Source of the DNA: Cupriavidus sp. D384
GTDB lineage: Bacteria > Pseudomonadota > Gammaproteobacteria > Burkholderiales > Burkholderiaceae
DNA length: 38,053 nucleotides
Assembly (NCBI RefSeq): GCF_001652915.1
Contig: NZ_BBQI01000031.1
Coordinates: forward strand, 1 to 38,053
Reading direction: 5' to 3'
A model generated the notes under the pieces. That model ran no database searches and was not told the origin of the DNA. It worked only from the letters and a program-made list of their open reading frames with translations. The translations under genes and the position numbers were made by a program. Below are positions 24,838 through 34,400 of the stretch, in pieces; the first letter of the stretch is position 1, and the number at the start of each line of letters is the position of its first letter.

Positions 24838-25569
24838 ATGCAAAACTCTCTCGTTGTTCTTTCCCTTCCGGGCGCGTGGGTCTCCCGTGCCGAATTTCTA
24901 TCCGCGCTAAGTTCTCAAGCGCCAAAGTATCGTCTTGTTGACGGCATGCTCACGGATTTGCACACGGGGGAGAGCGTCCTCATCGAGTTTCGGAAAGGAC
25001 GTCGTAGGAATACCGTGCTGGATTTTTGGTGTTTTGGTCTGCACTGGCACGACACCAGCGAGATGCGTGCAGTGAGGCAGCACGCGTCGTGCGTCATTAT
25101 CAAGGGCGCGGGGGGCAGTTTGCATCGGATGATGCATCTGATGGCTGCGGCAAGCGCTGTGGTTCAAGCTGGGGCGCTGGGTGTGCTCGTCGAGCACGTC
25201 GGCATTGCCCATACGCCGCAAAAATGGCTGGACTTCGCGAGCGAGGGCGTCGATGGGATTCTTCGGGCGTTTGTCGTGACGGTCGATGGGGCCGGCAGCG
25301 GTGCCTATAGTTGCGGTATGCATAATTTTGGGATGAAGGAAGTCAGTGCCCCGGCCGAAATCCCAAACTGTGCGAATGTTGTCGGAATCATTACCCGGCA
25401 TTTGTTGGTGAAGGGCGCGAGCATTGCCCGCGGACAAACTATCGCCATCGGCGGGAAGGCAGACCGGTATCAATTTTGGGATGTGCGATCTGCGGTGGCT
25501 CCCGATGGGGCCGTATTCGACCACCAAATTGGCACGTGGAAGCTGCTGCGTGCCGAGGCCATCCATTAG
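24838..25569 (+). CDS. Hypothetical protein, possibly DUF4261-like
   Basis: This 243-residue protein is unassigned. It begins MQNSLVVLSLPGAWVSRAEF and contains HASCVIIKGAGGSLHRMMHLM followed by a long hydrophobic helix (AAASAVVQAGALGVLVEH). That order, a short strand, a conserved His-containing turn and an alanine-rich helix, recalls DUF4261 proteins, some of which sit near polymorphic toxin systems. The likeness is weak. The ATG at 24838 lies 47 bases after the previous gene. It ends the HAD-led cluster. Confidence 0.5.
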   Translation: MQNSLVVLSLPGAWVSRAEFLSALSSQAPKYRLVDGMLTDLHTGESVLIEFRKGRRRNTVLDFWCFGLHWHDTSEMRAVRQHASCVIIKGAGGSLHRMMHLMAAASAVVQAGALGVLVEHVGIAHTPQKWLDFASEGVDGILRAFVVTVDGAGSGAYSCGMHNFGMKEVSAPAEIPNCANVVGIITRHLLVKGASIARGQTIAIGGKADRYQFWDVRSAVAPDGAVFDHQIGTWKLLRAEAIH

Positions 25570-25827
25570 AGTTCGAGGCAGCGCTGTGGACTGACGAGAA
25601 CGGCCGTAGGAGGCGCCCTTCACCGACGTCAAATGCCGCCGTCCCGTACGACACTCTTGGTCGCTCATCATTCATGCGCCGAGAGTCCAGTTCGTGACTG
25701 AAAGGCGGTGCAACTCCCAACAGTCCCGGAAATCGATGTGTTTTACCGCTTTGTAAGCAGGACGGAAAATCAGCGTTCATGAACACTGGGCCGGGCAGTT
25801 AAGCGCTTAGCGGTCTCCTCCCCGAAG

Positions 25828-26466
25828 TCATTGTCGGGTGCTGATTCCGGGAGCCCGGCGAACGAAATCGTGGTTCGCAATTTGATCAAACATGAATTTG
25901 GCCAAGTCTTCACGGGCGACCGTCAGCGAATGCTTGGCGTGACCATACAAGCCGACGTTGAGTTGCTCCGCGGCGTGGCGATTCTTCAATACAGCCGCTC
26001 GAACCATTGTCCAATCAAGCGACGAGATACGGATCGCTCTTGCAAGTCCGATCATATCTTCGTAAGCACTTGGCATCGCGAACTTGATGATTGCGGCAGG
26101 CAGCCAGATCTTGAGGTCGAAATCATCGCCAGGATCAGCGGCTGTCCCGGTCGAGACCGCGATGAACCGCTTCACCTGCTCGCGTTCCATCGCTGAGATG
26201 ATTGCCCGGGTCGCCGTAGTGATTGGCATACCTTTCGGGTGTGGCTGCCTGGCAGGGCCCAGCGCCGAAAGCACCGCATCTGATCCACGGATTGCGTCTC
26301 GCAACAAGTCAATATCGGTAAACTCGCCTCGGACAATCTGCACATTGGCGTTCTCAAACTTACTGCTGGAACGTGCAAAGACGGTGAGTTCGAAGCCGCG
26401 CTGCAGGCCCTCGTTTACAAGGGATGGCCCGGTTTTCCCGGTCGCTCCGAAAAGGGTAACTTTCAT
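25828..26466 (-). CDS. NmrA-like NAD(P)-binding oxidoreductase
   Basis: This 212-residue protein opens with the Rossmann motif MKVTLFGATGKTGPSLVNEG typical of atypical SDR/NmrA-like proteins, then FTDIDLLRDAIRGSDAVLSALG, and VKRFIAVSTGTAAD in the middle. It lacks the SDR YxxxK catalytic pair, so it may be a redox sensor or a simple NAD(P)H-dependent reductase. GAGAGAG precedes the ATG. It follows the SDR gene on the same strand after 98 bases, in an operon divergent from an HxlR regulator that responds to redox or electrophile stress in related systems. Confidence 0.85.
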   Translation of the reverse strand: MKVTLFGATGKTGPSLVNEGLQRGFELTVFARSSSKFENANVQIVRGEFTDIDLLRDAIRGSDAVLSALGPARQPHPKGMPITTATRAIISAMEREQVKRFIAVSTGTAADPGDDFDLKIWLPAAIIKFAMPSAYEDMIGLARAIRISSLDWTMVRAAVLKNRHAAEQLNVGLYGHAKHSLTVAREDLAKFMFDQIANHDFVRRAPGISTRQ

Positions 26467-26564
26467 CTCTCTCTCAATTGCCGCTTCACAGCCTCAGGTG
26501 CTAGTGGCCCGATCAAATTTGATAGCATTGCATACGTGTTCGAACCACGGACAGTTGCTCCGAG

Positions 26565-27296
26565 CTATCGAGCGCTGTCGATGATCGAGCCGCCGTCGGG
26601 GGTAAGGCTGTATCCGGTCAAAAACTGGGCATCCTTACTCGCCAAGAACAGGACGACAGGCGCAATATCGTCTTCCGGCGAACCATAGCGGCCGAGCGGG
26701 TTGGTCGGCGGAGGGACGTTGGTTTCCGGACCCCATGTCTCGGCCACCGGCAGTACATTATTCACCGTGATCTTGTCGGGGCCCCACTCACGGGCAGCGG
26801 TGCGGGTGAGAGCGCGCACTGCCTCTTTGGCCATGTTGTACGGACCATATCCCACCAAGCCCAGGACACCAGCCATTGAGCCGAAGTTGATGACACGTCC
26901 TTCACCGCTCGCCTTGAGGTAGGGGTACGCCGCCTGCATCGTCCGCAGATACGCAATCGGTCCCATCTCGAAATTGCGCTGCAACTGTTCCGTCGACAGA
27001 TCGGTAATGGAAGAGAACGGCGCGGATGAGTCGAAGGCATTGTTGACGAGGATGTCGATCCCGCCATAGGTAGCGACGACTTTATCCACCGCTGCCTTAA
27101 TCTCGCCGGCATTGGCGATGTCGCAAAGCGCGCCGATTGCCGTTCCGCCATCAGCGCGAATGTCGGCAACGACCGCATCCACATTGGCCAGGGTGCGCGA
27201 AAGAACGGCCACTTTGGCGCCTTCTGCGGCAAACAGTTTTGCGATGCCGCGGCTGGCACCAGTGATGATCGCGACTTTTCCGTTGAGTCGAGCCAT
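26565..27296 (-). CDS. Short-chain dehydrogenase with a damaged cofactor-binding loop
   Basis: This 243-residue protein is a classical SDR by its NNAF motif, the catalytic serine in NFGSMAG, YNMAK (the YxxxK pair), and the C-terminal TGYSLTPDGG. The N-terminus reads VAIITGASRGIAKLFAAEG. Family members read TGASRGIG-x-x-IA there, so about four residues including the last glycine of TGxxxGxG are absent. That is an in-frame loss of 12 bases in the NAD(P)-binding loop and should weaken or abolish cofactor binding. GGAGATC before the ATG and the 12-base gap from the DoxX gene support expression. It may be a decaying gene or one with a new role. Confidence 0.85.
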   Translation of the reverse strand: MARLNGKVAIITGASRGIAKLFAAEGAKVAVLSRTLANVDAVVADIRADGGTAIGALCDIANAGEIKAAVDKVVATYGGIDILVNNAFDSSAPFSSITDLSTEQLQRNFEMGPIAYLRTMQAAYPYLKASGEGRVINFGSMAGVLGLVGYGPYNMAKEAVRALTRTAAREWGPDKITVNNVLPVAETWGPETNVPPPTNPLGRYGSPEDDIAPVVLFLASKDAQFLTGYSLTPDGGSIIDSAR

Positions 27297-27308
27297 GGTT
27301 GATCTCCG

Positions 27309-27713
27309 TTAGTTGAGGGATGTTTGGCGCTCCGCAAATGGAGCGTAGGGGGACGGGGTCTCGCGAGCGATGTTCTGTGTTGCGAACGACGAAACGAGCA
27401 GCACAACGCCGACTACCGCAGGCAGCGCACCTCTCAGTTCACGGACGCCAAGGTGAGCCAAACCAGACAGCAGCAGGTGATAAAACATGCCGGCGTAGGC
27501 CAGGTCGCTTAGCGGCGCGCTGACGCGCGCCAAAATGGCGGCCACGCCCAGGAGCTTTACCGCAGTGAGAAACGGTACGAGATAGCCGGGATAGCCAAGG
27601 TCTGTAAGTGCCTGGACAACCCAAGCCCGTTTGGCTAAATACATCGTCGCGGAAGCGAGATAGAGCAAGGAGAGCAGCGCCGTGCTGATCCAGTACACGT
27701 AACTTTGAGTCAT
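27309..27713 (-). CDS. DoxX-like membrane protein
   Basis: This 134-residue membrane protein has four hydrophobic segments and a DoxX-like layout: LYLASATMYLAKRAWVVQAL, then LGYPGYLVPFLTAVKLLGVA, then a third helix ending in YHLLLSGLAHLG, and a final helix. DoxX-type proteins are often paired with thiol-redox or short-chain reductase genes and are thought to work in membrane redox balance. It is first in a minus-strand operon with the SDR and NmrA-like genes and is divergent from the HxlR regulator, which likely controls it. Confidence 0.85.
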   Translation of the reverse strand: MTQSYVYWISTALLSLLYLASATMYLAKRAWVVQALTDLGYPGYLVPFLTAVKLLGVAAILARVSAPLSDLAYAGMFYHLLLSGLAHLGVRELRGALPAVVGVVLLVSSFATQNIARETPSPYAPFAERQTSLN

Positions 27714-27806
27714 GAGGTTTCCTAAAGCTGGGGGATTGCATCGACACGCAACAGAATGTCGTCTAAGCTAAAAGTCAGCAAGTAGGATGAAAAACTGGTG
27801 GTTAGT

Positions 27807-28187
27807 ATGGAAAAGAAGACTAATGGCGGCGATGAGATCAACATGCACGAGGAAATGCGCCGGGCATTTGCGCTACTGTCGGGAAAGTGGAAGCTGGAAA
27901 TCATGTGGCTGCTCAACCAGCGGATCTATCGCTTTGGGGAACTGCGCAAGGCCATACCGGGGATCACTCAGCACATGTTGACGGCACAGCTTCGTGAATT
28001 GGAGGCGGATGGCCTAATATCGCGCACGGTGTTTGCTGAGGTGCCGCCGCGCGTCGAGTACGAGATCACGGCAAAGGCGCGCGGCTTGGGGGCCACGATG
28101 GAGGCGCTGACAGCGTGGTGGAATGAGTATGGGAGAAGTGTGCCGGCGAAGCCGACGTCGCGCGGGCGCAGGGCAAAGGGGAGTTAG
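27807..28187 (+). CDS. HxlR-family transcriptional regulator
   Basis: This 126-residue protein has the HxlR winged helix: MRRAFALLSGKWKLEIMWLL, RFGELRKAIPGITQHMLTAQLRELEADGLISR, and the wing PPRVEYEITAKARGLG. HxlR proteins are dimeric regulators, many of which sense electrophiles or formaldehyde through cysteines or small molecules; no cysteine is visible here. The ATG at 27807 is used; GTG at 27798 is an alternative. It is divergent from the DoxX-SDR-NmrA operon, about 93 bases apart, and probably regulates it. Confidence 0.9.
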   Translation: MEKKTNGGDEINMHEEMRRAFALLSGKWKLEIMWLLNQRIYRFGELRKAIPGITQHMLTAQLRELEADGLISRTVFAEVPPRVEYEITAKARGLGATMEALTAWWNEYGRSVPAKPTSRGRRAKGS

Positions 28188-28448
28188 CGCATCCGGCATG
28201 AGACTGCGTTTGCCCCGGCACCGGTTCGCATCACGCTCGCCAAGCGCAGGGGTGAGCATCGTCAACCCGCTAGTGAGGGAGAGTCTTAACGTGCCAGGAA
28301 TTACACAAACTCCCGTCAACGGCGACCTGGAGTTCTCGTGCTTCGCATTGCGCGCCCCCATACGCCGGCACAACATGCAGTCAGAGGGCTATACCGCTGC
28401 TTGCCGTTGACCATCCCCAGCGACGAGCGGCTCAGAGCCGCAGCGGGC

Positions 28449-29288
28449 TCAATGAAAGCCGTAATCGATCAGTTGCCTGCCCGCGACGAAGCGCCCATCG
28501 TTGGAGGGTGCGCCGAGAACCACAGCGAAAACACGTCGCATCGCTTTGCCCTTGGCCACCGAGCGCTTTGCCGTGACCGCCAGGCAATAGCCTGCCTTGG
28601 CAGTATGGCCCGTCTTCAGGCCATCGATAGTTGGATCGTCCAGCAGCCGATTCTTGTTGTGTCTGGTGAAGCTGCCATAGCTGAAATCCCGCTGAGCGGA
28701 GAAGGCCAGGTAGACCGGAAAATCCTCCGTCAAGCGCACCGACAGGTGGGCAATGTCTCGGGCAGTCGAGTAGTGGTTTGGCGTGGTAATGCCGGAAGGG
28801 GTGGCGAAGTGACTGGCACTCAGCCCTAGACGATTGGCGTAATCGTTCATTTTCCCTAGAAATGCGTCCTCCGACCCGGCGACCGTACGGGCCAGGACCA
28901 TTGCCGCATCGTTTGCTGAGACAACAATGAGACCCGTCAGTAGGTCCTGAATGCTGATGATCTGGCCGGCCTGGAGGCGCATGGTTGCCTCGTCGCCGCC
29001 CACATGAGCAAGGTCGCTGGCCTCCACACGCACCAACTGTTCCCACTTGATCGTGCTCGCCTTCAGGGCGTCAAGCACGACGTAGGCTGTCATCATTTTA
29101 GTTAGCGACGCGGGCTGTAGACGCTCGTCAGCATTCTTCTCGAGCATGACGCGATGCGAGCCGCTGTCGAGCAAAATGTAAGAGCGTGCTGCAATCTGTG
29201 GAGCCTGCGCGGCCGTTGCGGGGAGGGGGAGGGCGCCGAAAGCAAATGCCGAGGCGGCAAGAAAACGAGTGAAGCGCAAAAAAGGCAT
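28449..29288 (-). CDS. D-alanyl-D-alanine carboxypeptidase (PBP5/6-like), lacking the C-terminal domain
   Basis: This 279-residue exported enzyme trims the terminal D-Ala from peptidoglycan stem peptides. A signal peptide (MPFLRFTRFLAASAFAFGAL to about residue 28) precedes the penicillin-binding domain with SLTK (Ser61, Lys64), SAN (124-126) and KTG (225-227). It stops at QLIDYGFH, where the serine peptidase domain ends. The C-terminal beta domain and membrane-anchor helix of PBP5 are absent, so the product would be a free periplasmic enzyme. I use the ATG at 29288. It is downstream of the broken racemase and aspA genes on the same strand, so it may have been part of that operon. Confidence 0.9.
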   Translation of the reverse strand: MPFLRFTRFLAASAFAFGALPLPATAAQAPQIAARSYILLDSGSHRVMLEKNADERLQPASLTKMMTAYVVLDALKASTIKWEQLVRVEASDLAHVGGDEATMRLQAGQIISIQDLLTGLIVVSANDAAMVLARTVAGSEDAFLGKMNDYANRLGLSASHFATPSGITTPNHYSTARDIAHLSVRLTEDFPVYLAFSAQRDFSYGSFTRHNKNRLLDDPTIDGLKTGHTAKAGYCLAVTAKRSVAKGKAMRRVFAVVLGAPSNDGRFVAGRQLIDYGFH

Positions 29289-29351
29289 CAATGAACTGTC
29301 GTGCGTGGGCCGAGGCGTGAGGCCGCCTCGAGGAGAGCATTGTGTAGGTGA

Positions 29352-29996
29352 CTACGCCTGGGCGGAGGACGCTAGCTGGACGCACCGTTTTGCAAGGACA
29401 TCAGTTGGGTCCACTAGTGCGACGCTCGCGCTTCCGACCGGGAAGCTGTCGGTCTGCGAGAAAACGAGCGGGAGTTCGGTGCAGCCGAGGATCTGGACTT
29501 GCGCACCCTTATTTTGGAGGTGCTCGATGGCTGCCCGAAGCGACGCTGCACAGTGCCCCTGCGTGTAGCCAGCCTTCACGCCTGTCGGGCCATAGATTGC
29601 CTCCATCACCATCGCCTGGAAGTCGGGCGACGGTGTGATCAGTTCTAGCTGCCCTGCGGCAGCATCGTGATATACCCGACTCTCCACCGTGCCCGACGTC
29701 GCAAGAAGTCCAACTTTCGTTCCCTTTCCATACTTGCCGACGATGTGTCCGATGGTTTCCGTCAGCATGTTGACGATCGGAATCGAGAGATGCGGCTGAA
29801 TCCGCTCAACATACGCATGGGCGGTATTGCAGGGGATCGCAATGGCGTTTGCCCCCTCAGATTCCAGACGTTTGCAGGTTGCGTAGAGTGCAACTGTCGG
29901 GTCCGCTTCGTGGCGCAGCAGATTTGCCGTGCGATCCGGGATTTGCGGATTCTGCTCCACGACCATCTTAATGTGATCCTGGTCCTTGGACGCGAG
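29352..29996 (-). pseudogene. Aspartate/glutamate racemase gene missing its 5' end
   Basis: The frame covers about 215 codons and encodes the bulk of an aspartate racemase: [20 protein letters not shown], then [12 protein letters not shown] with the first catalytic cysteine, and ILGCTELPLVF with the second. Intact relatives begin about 35-40 residues earlier with an IGILGGMGP loop that is missing. Directly upstream, from about 29996, the sequence becomes the start of aspA in another frame. The remaining frame could be translated from the ATG at 29966, but a fold without its first strand is unlikely to work. Confidence 0.8.
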
Positions 29997-30133
29997 ATTG
30001 GGTCGCCAGTGATCGGGAAGTTCTCCAGTGCCCTCAGCGTATGAATGCCGTAGTACGCGTCTGCCGGCACCTCGCGGTAGCCAAGCAAGTCATGCTCGCG
30101 CCGCGTTCCCTTGAAATCTTGTTGAATAGCCAT
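29997..30133 (-). pseudogene. aspA: 5' end of aspartate ammonia-lyase gene aspA, cut by deletion
   Basis: From the ATG at 30133 (GAGGA seven bases upstream) the frame reads [20 protein letters not shown] and [19 protein letters not shown] then PITGDPIS. This is the aspartase N-terminus, with the DLLG and PADAYYG signatures. It then runs into out-of-frame racemase sequence. More than 400 residues of AspA are gone. The intact enzyme deaminates aspartate to fumarate. The promoter side and divergent LysR gene are preserved, so the loss was a simple deletion inside an aspA-racemase operon. Confidence 0.85.
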
Positions 30134-30213
30134 CGCATTCCTCATCAGTGCGCCTTGTTTGCCAACCGGATTCTAGGAGCGCAATGGAATCCACTTTATG
30201 AGGATGTAAATTG

Positions 30214-30238
30214 AAACTATTCCATACCAGAATAGTTT
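30214..30238. promoter_or_regulatory. 25-bp palindrome in the aspA/LysR divergent spacer
   Basis: AAACTATTC at 30214-30222 and GAATAGTTT at 30230-30238 are perfect 9-bp arms around CATACCA. The site lies 81 bases from the aspA ATG and 150 from the LysR ATG. It is the expected kind of site for the LysR protein encoded next door. Confidence 0.65.
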
Positions 30239-30388
30239 TGCTTGGAGCGCCACATAGCGCACTTTATGCTGTACTTTGATGATCAGGATTCGCTTATTTC
30301 TTGCGTTTTCGGTCCATACATGGGGTTTACGTGGGCGTTCGGCTGCCCACTTGGGTACGTGTGACCCTCAGCGGCAAAGAGGTGCCAA

Positions 30389-31324
30389 ATGCAACTGAAG
30401 TGGATCGAAGATCTTTTGGCGATCGAACAGACGCACAGCTTCTCCCGGGCCTCAGAGCTCCGATTTGTTACGCAATCAGCACTTTCTCGACGCGTAAAGT
30501 CGCTGGAAGATTGGGTTGGCGTCGAATTGGTAGACCGAGGCACCTACCCGGTCGAATTGACGCCTGCTGGCCGCAGGTTCTGCGAGCAAAGCAAAGAATC
30601 CGTCGGTGCCATTACGGAACTGCGTTCGGAACTGCGCCAGGAGGCAAAGATGCCAGGCCGTTCCATCCAGATCGCCGCCGGCCATACGCTCTCGTTGACG
30701 TTCTTGCCAAGGTGGTTGAAGCAGTTCCACCAACAAACCGGTGATTTCAATGCGCGAGTCGTCGCAGCGAACGTTCACGATGCCGTCGTCGCATTGGCTG
30801 AAGGCAGTTGCGACTTGATGATCGGCTATCACCATCCACTCGTGCCGATCCTGCTCGACCGCGACAAGTTCGCCGGCATCACGTTAGGCCATGAGGATTT
30901 CATCCCTGTATCTGCGCCAGACGACCGCGGCAAACCGATCTTTTCGCTGCCGGGCACGACCGACGCTCCGCTCCCGTACCTCGCGTACACGGCCACGACA
31001 TTCATGGGACGCGTTGTCGATATGATCTTGAACAGCGCCGACGCACCGTACCATCTGCGTAGCTGCTACGAGGCGGACATGGCGATGTTGCTGATGAAGA
31101 TGGTGGTCGAGCGATACGGCGTTGCGTGGTTACCGGTAAGCGCGGTTGCGGAGGAGATCGCAGCGGGACGCCTCGTCCAGGCGGGCCACGACACCTGGAC
31201 TGCTCAATTGGAAATCAGGTGCTACCGGGCGATTGCCAACGCCAACCCTACGCTGCAAGACCTGTGGCAGTCATTGGACAATACTTCATCGTGTGAACAC
31301 GTCGAAGATGATGCTCCAGTCTGA
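30389..31324 (+). CDS. LysR-family regulator, HypT/aspA-type
   Basis: This 311-residue LysR protein has the N-terminal winged helix (WIEDLLAIEQTHSFSRASEL, then FVTQSALSRRVKSLEDWVGV) and an effector-binding domain from about residue 88 to 295. The opening MQLKWIEDLLAIE is typical of the HypT (YjiE)-like subgroup. AGAGG lies before the ATG at 30389. It is divergent from the aspA remnant, with a palindrome between, so it once controlled the aspartate operon. With that operon destroyed its target may now be only the carboxypeptidase gene or nothing local. The restriction-like gene begins 116 bases downstream on the same strand. Confidence 0.9.
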   Translation: MQLKWIEDLLAIEQTHSFSRASELRFVTQSALSRRVKSLEDWVGVELVDRGTYPVELTPAGRRFCEQSKESVGAITELRSELRQEAKMPGRSIQIAAGHTLSLTFLPRWLKQFHQQTGDFNARVVAANVHDAVVALAEGSCDLMIGYHHPLVPILLDRDKFAGITLGHEDFIPVSAPDDRGKPIFSLPGTTDAPLPYLAYTATTFMGRVVDMILNSADAPYHLRSCYEADMAMLLMKMVVERYGVAWLPVSAVAEEIAAGRLVQAGHDTWTAQLEIRCYRAIANANPTLQDLWQSLDNTSSCEHVEDDAPV

Positions 31325-31440
31325 ACAAGCGGCGAAGGGAAGGGGAGTCGCTGGGACCTGTTGGCAGAATGCGGGGAAGCAATGACCGCGGAATGGTTGC
31401 AAGGGTCATCCGTCGACACAGAACTAGAAAGGCCTACAGA

Positions 31441-34400
31441 ATGCGCGCGTTCGAGATCGAGATCTCAAAGCCAACGAATGCTGACAGCTTCGAAAACATG
31501 TGCACGGATGTCTACGGTGTCGTGTTCGACGATCCGACTCCAAAGAGGAACGGCAGATCAGGGCAGAAGCAGGGCGGTGTAGACATTTTCGTTACATCAA
31601 GAGCCGGTCGAATTGGCATCCAGTGCAAGCGGTATGTCGATGGCGGGGTGACCACCAAGACAATTGATGATGAGGTTGCCGCGGCCGACGCGGCGGGTTG
31701 GAAGATTGTCCGCCTCATAATTGCCACGACAGCTGCAAGCGACACGGCGCTCGTCAAGCACGCACAGGAAGTCAGCGACCTTCGGCAGGCCAATGGCCAA
31801 TTCTTGGTCGAAGTGGAATCGTGGACCGAGATATGCAACCACATCCAACGATACGACGCATTGCATCCGAAATACTCCCCAAACAGCGCGGGCGGTGCCA
31901 TTGCGGTGCTACGTGAGCAGGGAGAAAGGACTGGGGCGCAGATCGCTGCCATGCCTGCGACGATGGAAGCAACATTCAAGGCGGCACTATTGCAGATGTT
32001 GCCTACAGGTCGGACAGATTCACCGAATGGGCTTGTGACGAGGCAGCTTGACAAGGTGAACGACCTGCTGCGCGGCCTGAAATTTCAGGCTGCGCAGGAG
32101 TTGCTTGCCACTCTCGAAACCGAGATCGCGAGCTTCGACAGACATCAGAAGGCGCGCTGGACTCTTCAGAATGGCATTGCACACTGGCAACAGAATCGTG
32201 AGGAGGTCGCTGCTGAGTGGTTTCTACGTGCCTATGACCTGTTTTGGGATGACGAGCGCATCGCCGCTAACAAAATCCGAGCGCATATCATCCAGGGAGA
32301 CCTCAAGCTTGCCAACGCTGAAGGGGCACGCCTGCTAGGCCTATTCCCGCTTTCGCTCCATGTTTGGCTAGCGGCTACCAATGCTCGAATCTGCGAGAAC
32401 GAGGACTTGACGGAAGCCGAATTGCCGGCGCGCTTCAGAGAAGAAGCAGATGCGCTGCAAATGATGGCCTACGCCTTTTATCGGCAACAGAGCGACTTGG
32501 CGGTAACCTACGCACGGCGAGCTTTACGCGCAAAGGATGCAGGCCTTTTCACCCGCAAAGGGGCCGCAGGCATCATCGTTAGCGTCGCAGGAAAGGACGG
32601 GATTTCCGCGGACTTCGACGCCTACGCCGAAGATTTGCGTGAGGGTCTCGATGAGGTAATCGCCGCGTTCGAGCCTGCGGCAACAGAACTATGGCGGATC
32701 GAAAATAGCCAGCACAGGGCCGAAGCTGCCTCGCACGTGGCGCTTGCCCACATGCTAACCGGCAAGCCTGGCGTGGCGCTCGCCATATGCGAGCGAATCG
32801 AAACGGAAATTCCTGAGTATGCCGATAACGTGGCCGCCCTACACATCGGATCCTTGCTCTTCCTCCGCCGGCACGAGGATCTTGTTAAATTTTCCATAGC
32901 CCACCTCAATGCGCTGGACGAAGACGGATTGCTCCTTGCGGCCGAAACGGCCGCAAACCGAGGCGAGTCCGAGGCATTTGCTCGCATCACTCACGCATTG
33001 CGCGAGCATGCGCCGGACGAGAAACCGGTTGTCAAGCTGCTTGAAATGGTGTGCGCGTGCAACTCCGGCCAATCCGAAAAGGTGGTCAAGGAAGTCAGTG
33101 AGACGCCCGCTGATGGCCTTGATCTGATTACACTCAGCGCCTTTGCGGGGCTGATGCTCAATGCCGGCCGTGACAGCGAAGCGCTCCGGTTTGTCGAGGT
33201 CATAAAGAAGCGAGTCTCCACCCATTCGAGTTCGCGCGAGCGTCTGATCGTCGCGGATATTTTGATTCGCGCCGATCAGTTCTCCGACGCCGTCGGCCTC
33301 TTGGAGTCGGTGGACCCCAGCGGCCGCAGCCTACCAATTCAGACGCGACGACTGCGTGCCCTATTGTTTGGTGGGTACCGGCGAAAGTCAAAAGACCTCC
33401 TGGAAAAAGTGCCACCCGAATGGCTTTCAGATGACGCCTTCCGCCGCCTAGCGATGGGCGTCGCACAAGAAGCCAATGACTGGAGCCAGCTCGAACTGCT
33501 TGCGAGACTGCATCGCGAGGCCCATCCAGAGCGGGCGGAAGCATGGGTCTTTTGGTACCAAGTTGTTCTTCATACCAGACCACCCGCACAAATCCGAAAC
33601 GCCTTCAGCGAGGCGCCCGAGCGTCTTACGGGGACCCTGAAGCAGATCGCGCACTTGGCGGCGGCAGAGTTGCAGTATGGCAAGCCAGAGGTCGGGTACG
33701 CGCGGCTTTATCGCATGTTCCGCTCGAACATGGACGACGTCAGTGCCGCCTCCTCCTATCTAATGGGAGTTTTGATCGGTCACCGAGCCAGACACGGTAG
33801 AACACACTTTCCGGAGGTGAGGCCTGGCTCCATGGTGACGCTTGAGGGCGCGGACAGGAGCATCGTAAAAATCGTGATCGATCCTGCAGGCATGACGGAT
33901 CTGCCGAAATCTGCGAGATTCCTTGCTGCGGACAGCCCGCTGGCGAAAACGATGCTAGGACTGGCATGCGGCGACACCGTTGACATCGAGGGAACGTTCG
34001 ATGTTCGCAATTTCACGATTCGTGAGATCAGTGATGCTCATCAAGGACTGGGCGAGTACGCGCACGAACTCTTGTCGAAATCGCTAGAACCCGCGCCTGG
34101 TCTGCAGCTCTTCAGCCTGACCGAGAAAGAGGATGGGAACCTGGATGTCTCGCCCATCCATGACCGACTCAAGGCGCAAACGCAACGTAGCAAATCGGTA
34201 ATGGAGCAATACGCCGAGAGCAAGCTTCCGCTTGGCTTGTGTGCGCAAATGCTCGGCGCCGACGGCATGCAAATGGTCTTCAGTTGGGACCAGCGCAACC
34301 CTCCGCTCGCAAGTGGTGTCACCACAGCGCCAGAGCTTGAGGCCGCAAGTGCATTGTTGCTCGACCAATCGTTCCCCGTTGTGATGGACGCGCTCACGCT

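Noticed and set aside
29352..29966. Treating the racemase as a complete 204-residue gene
   Set aside because: The N-terminal GGMGP-containing segment is missing and aspA sequence joins in another frame just upstream, so it is a truncated remnant.
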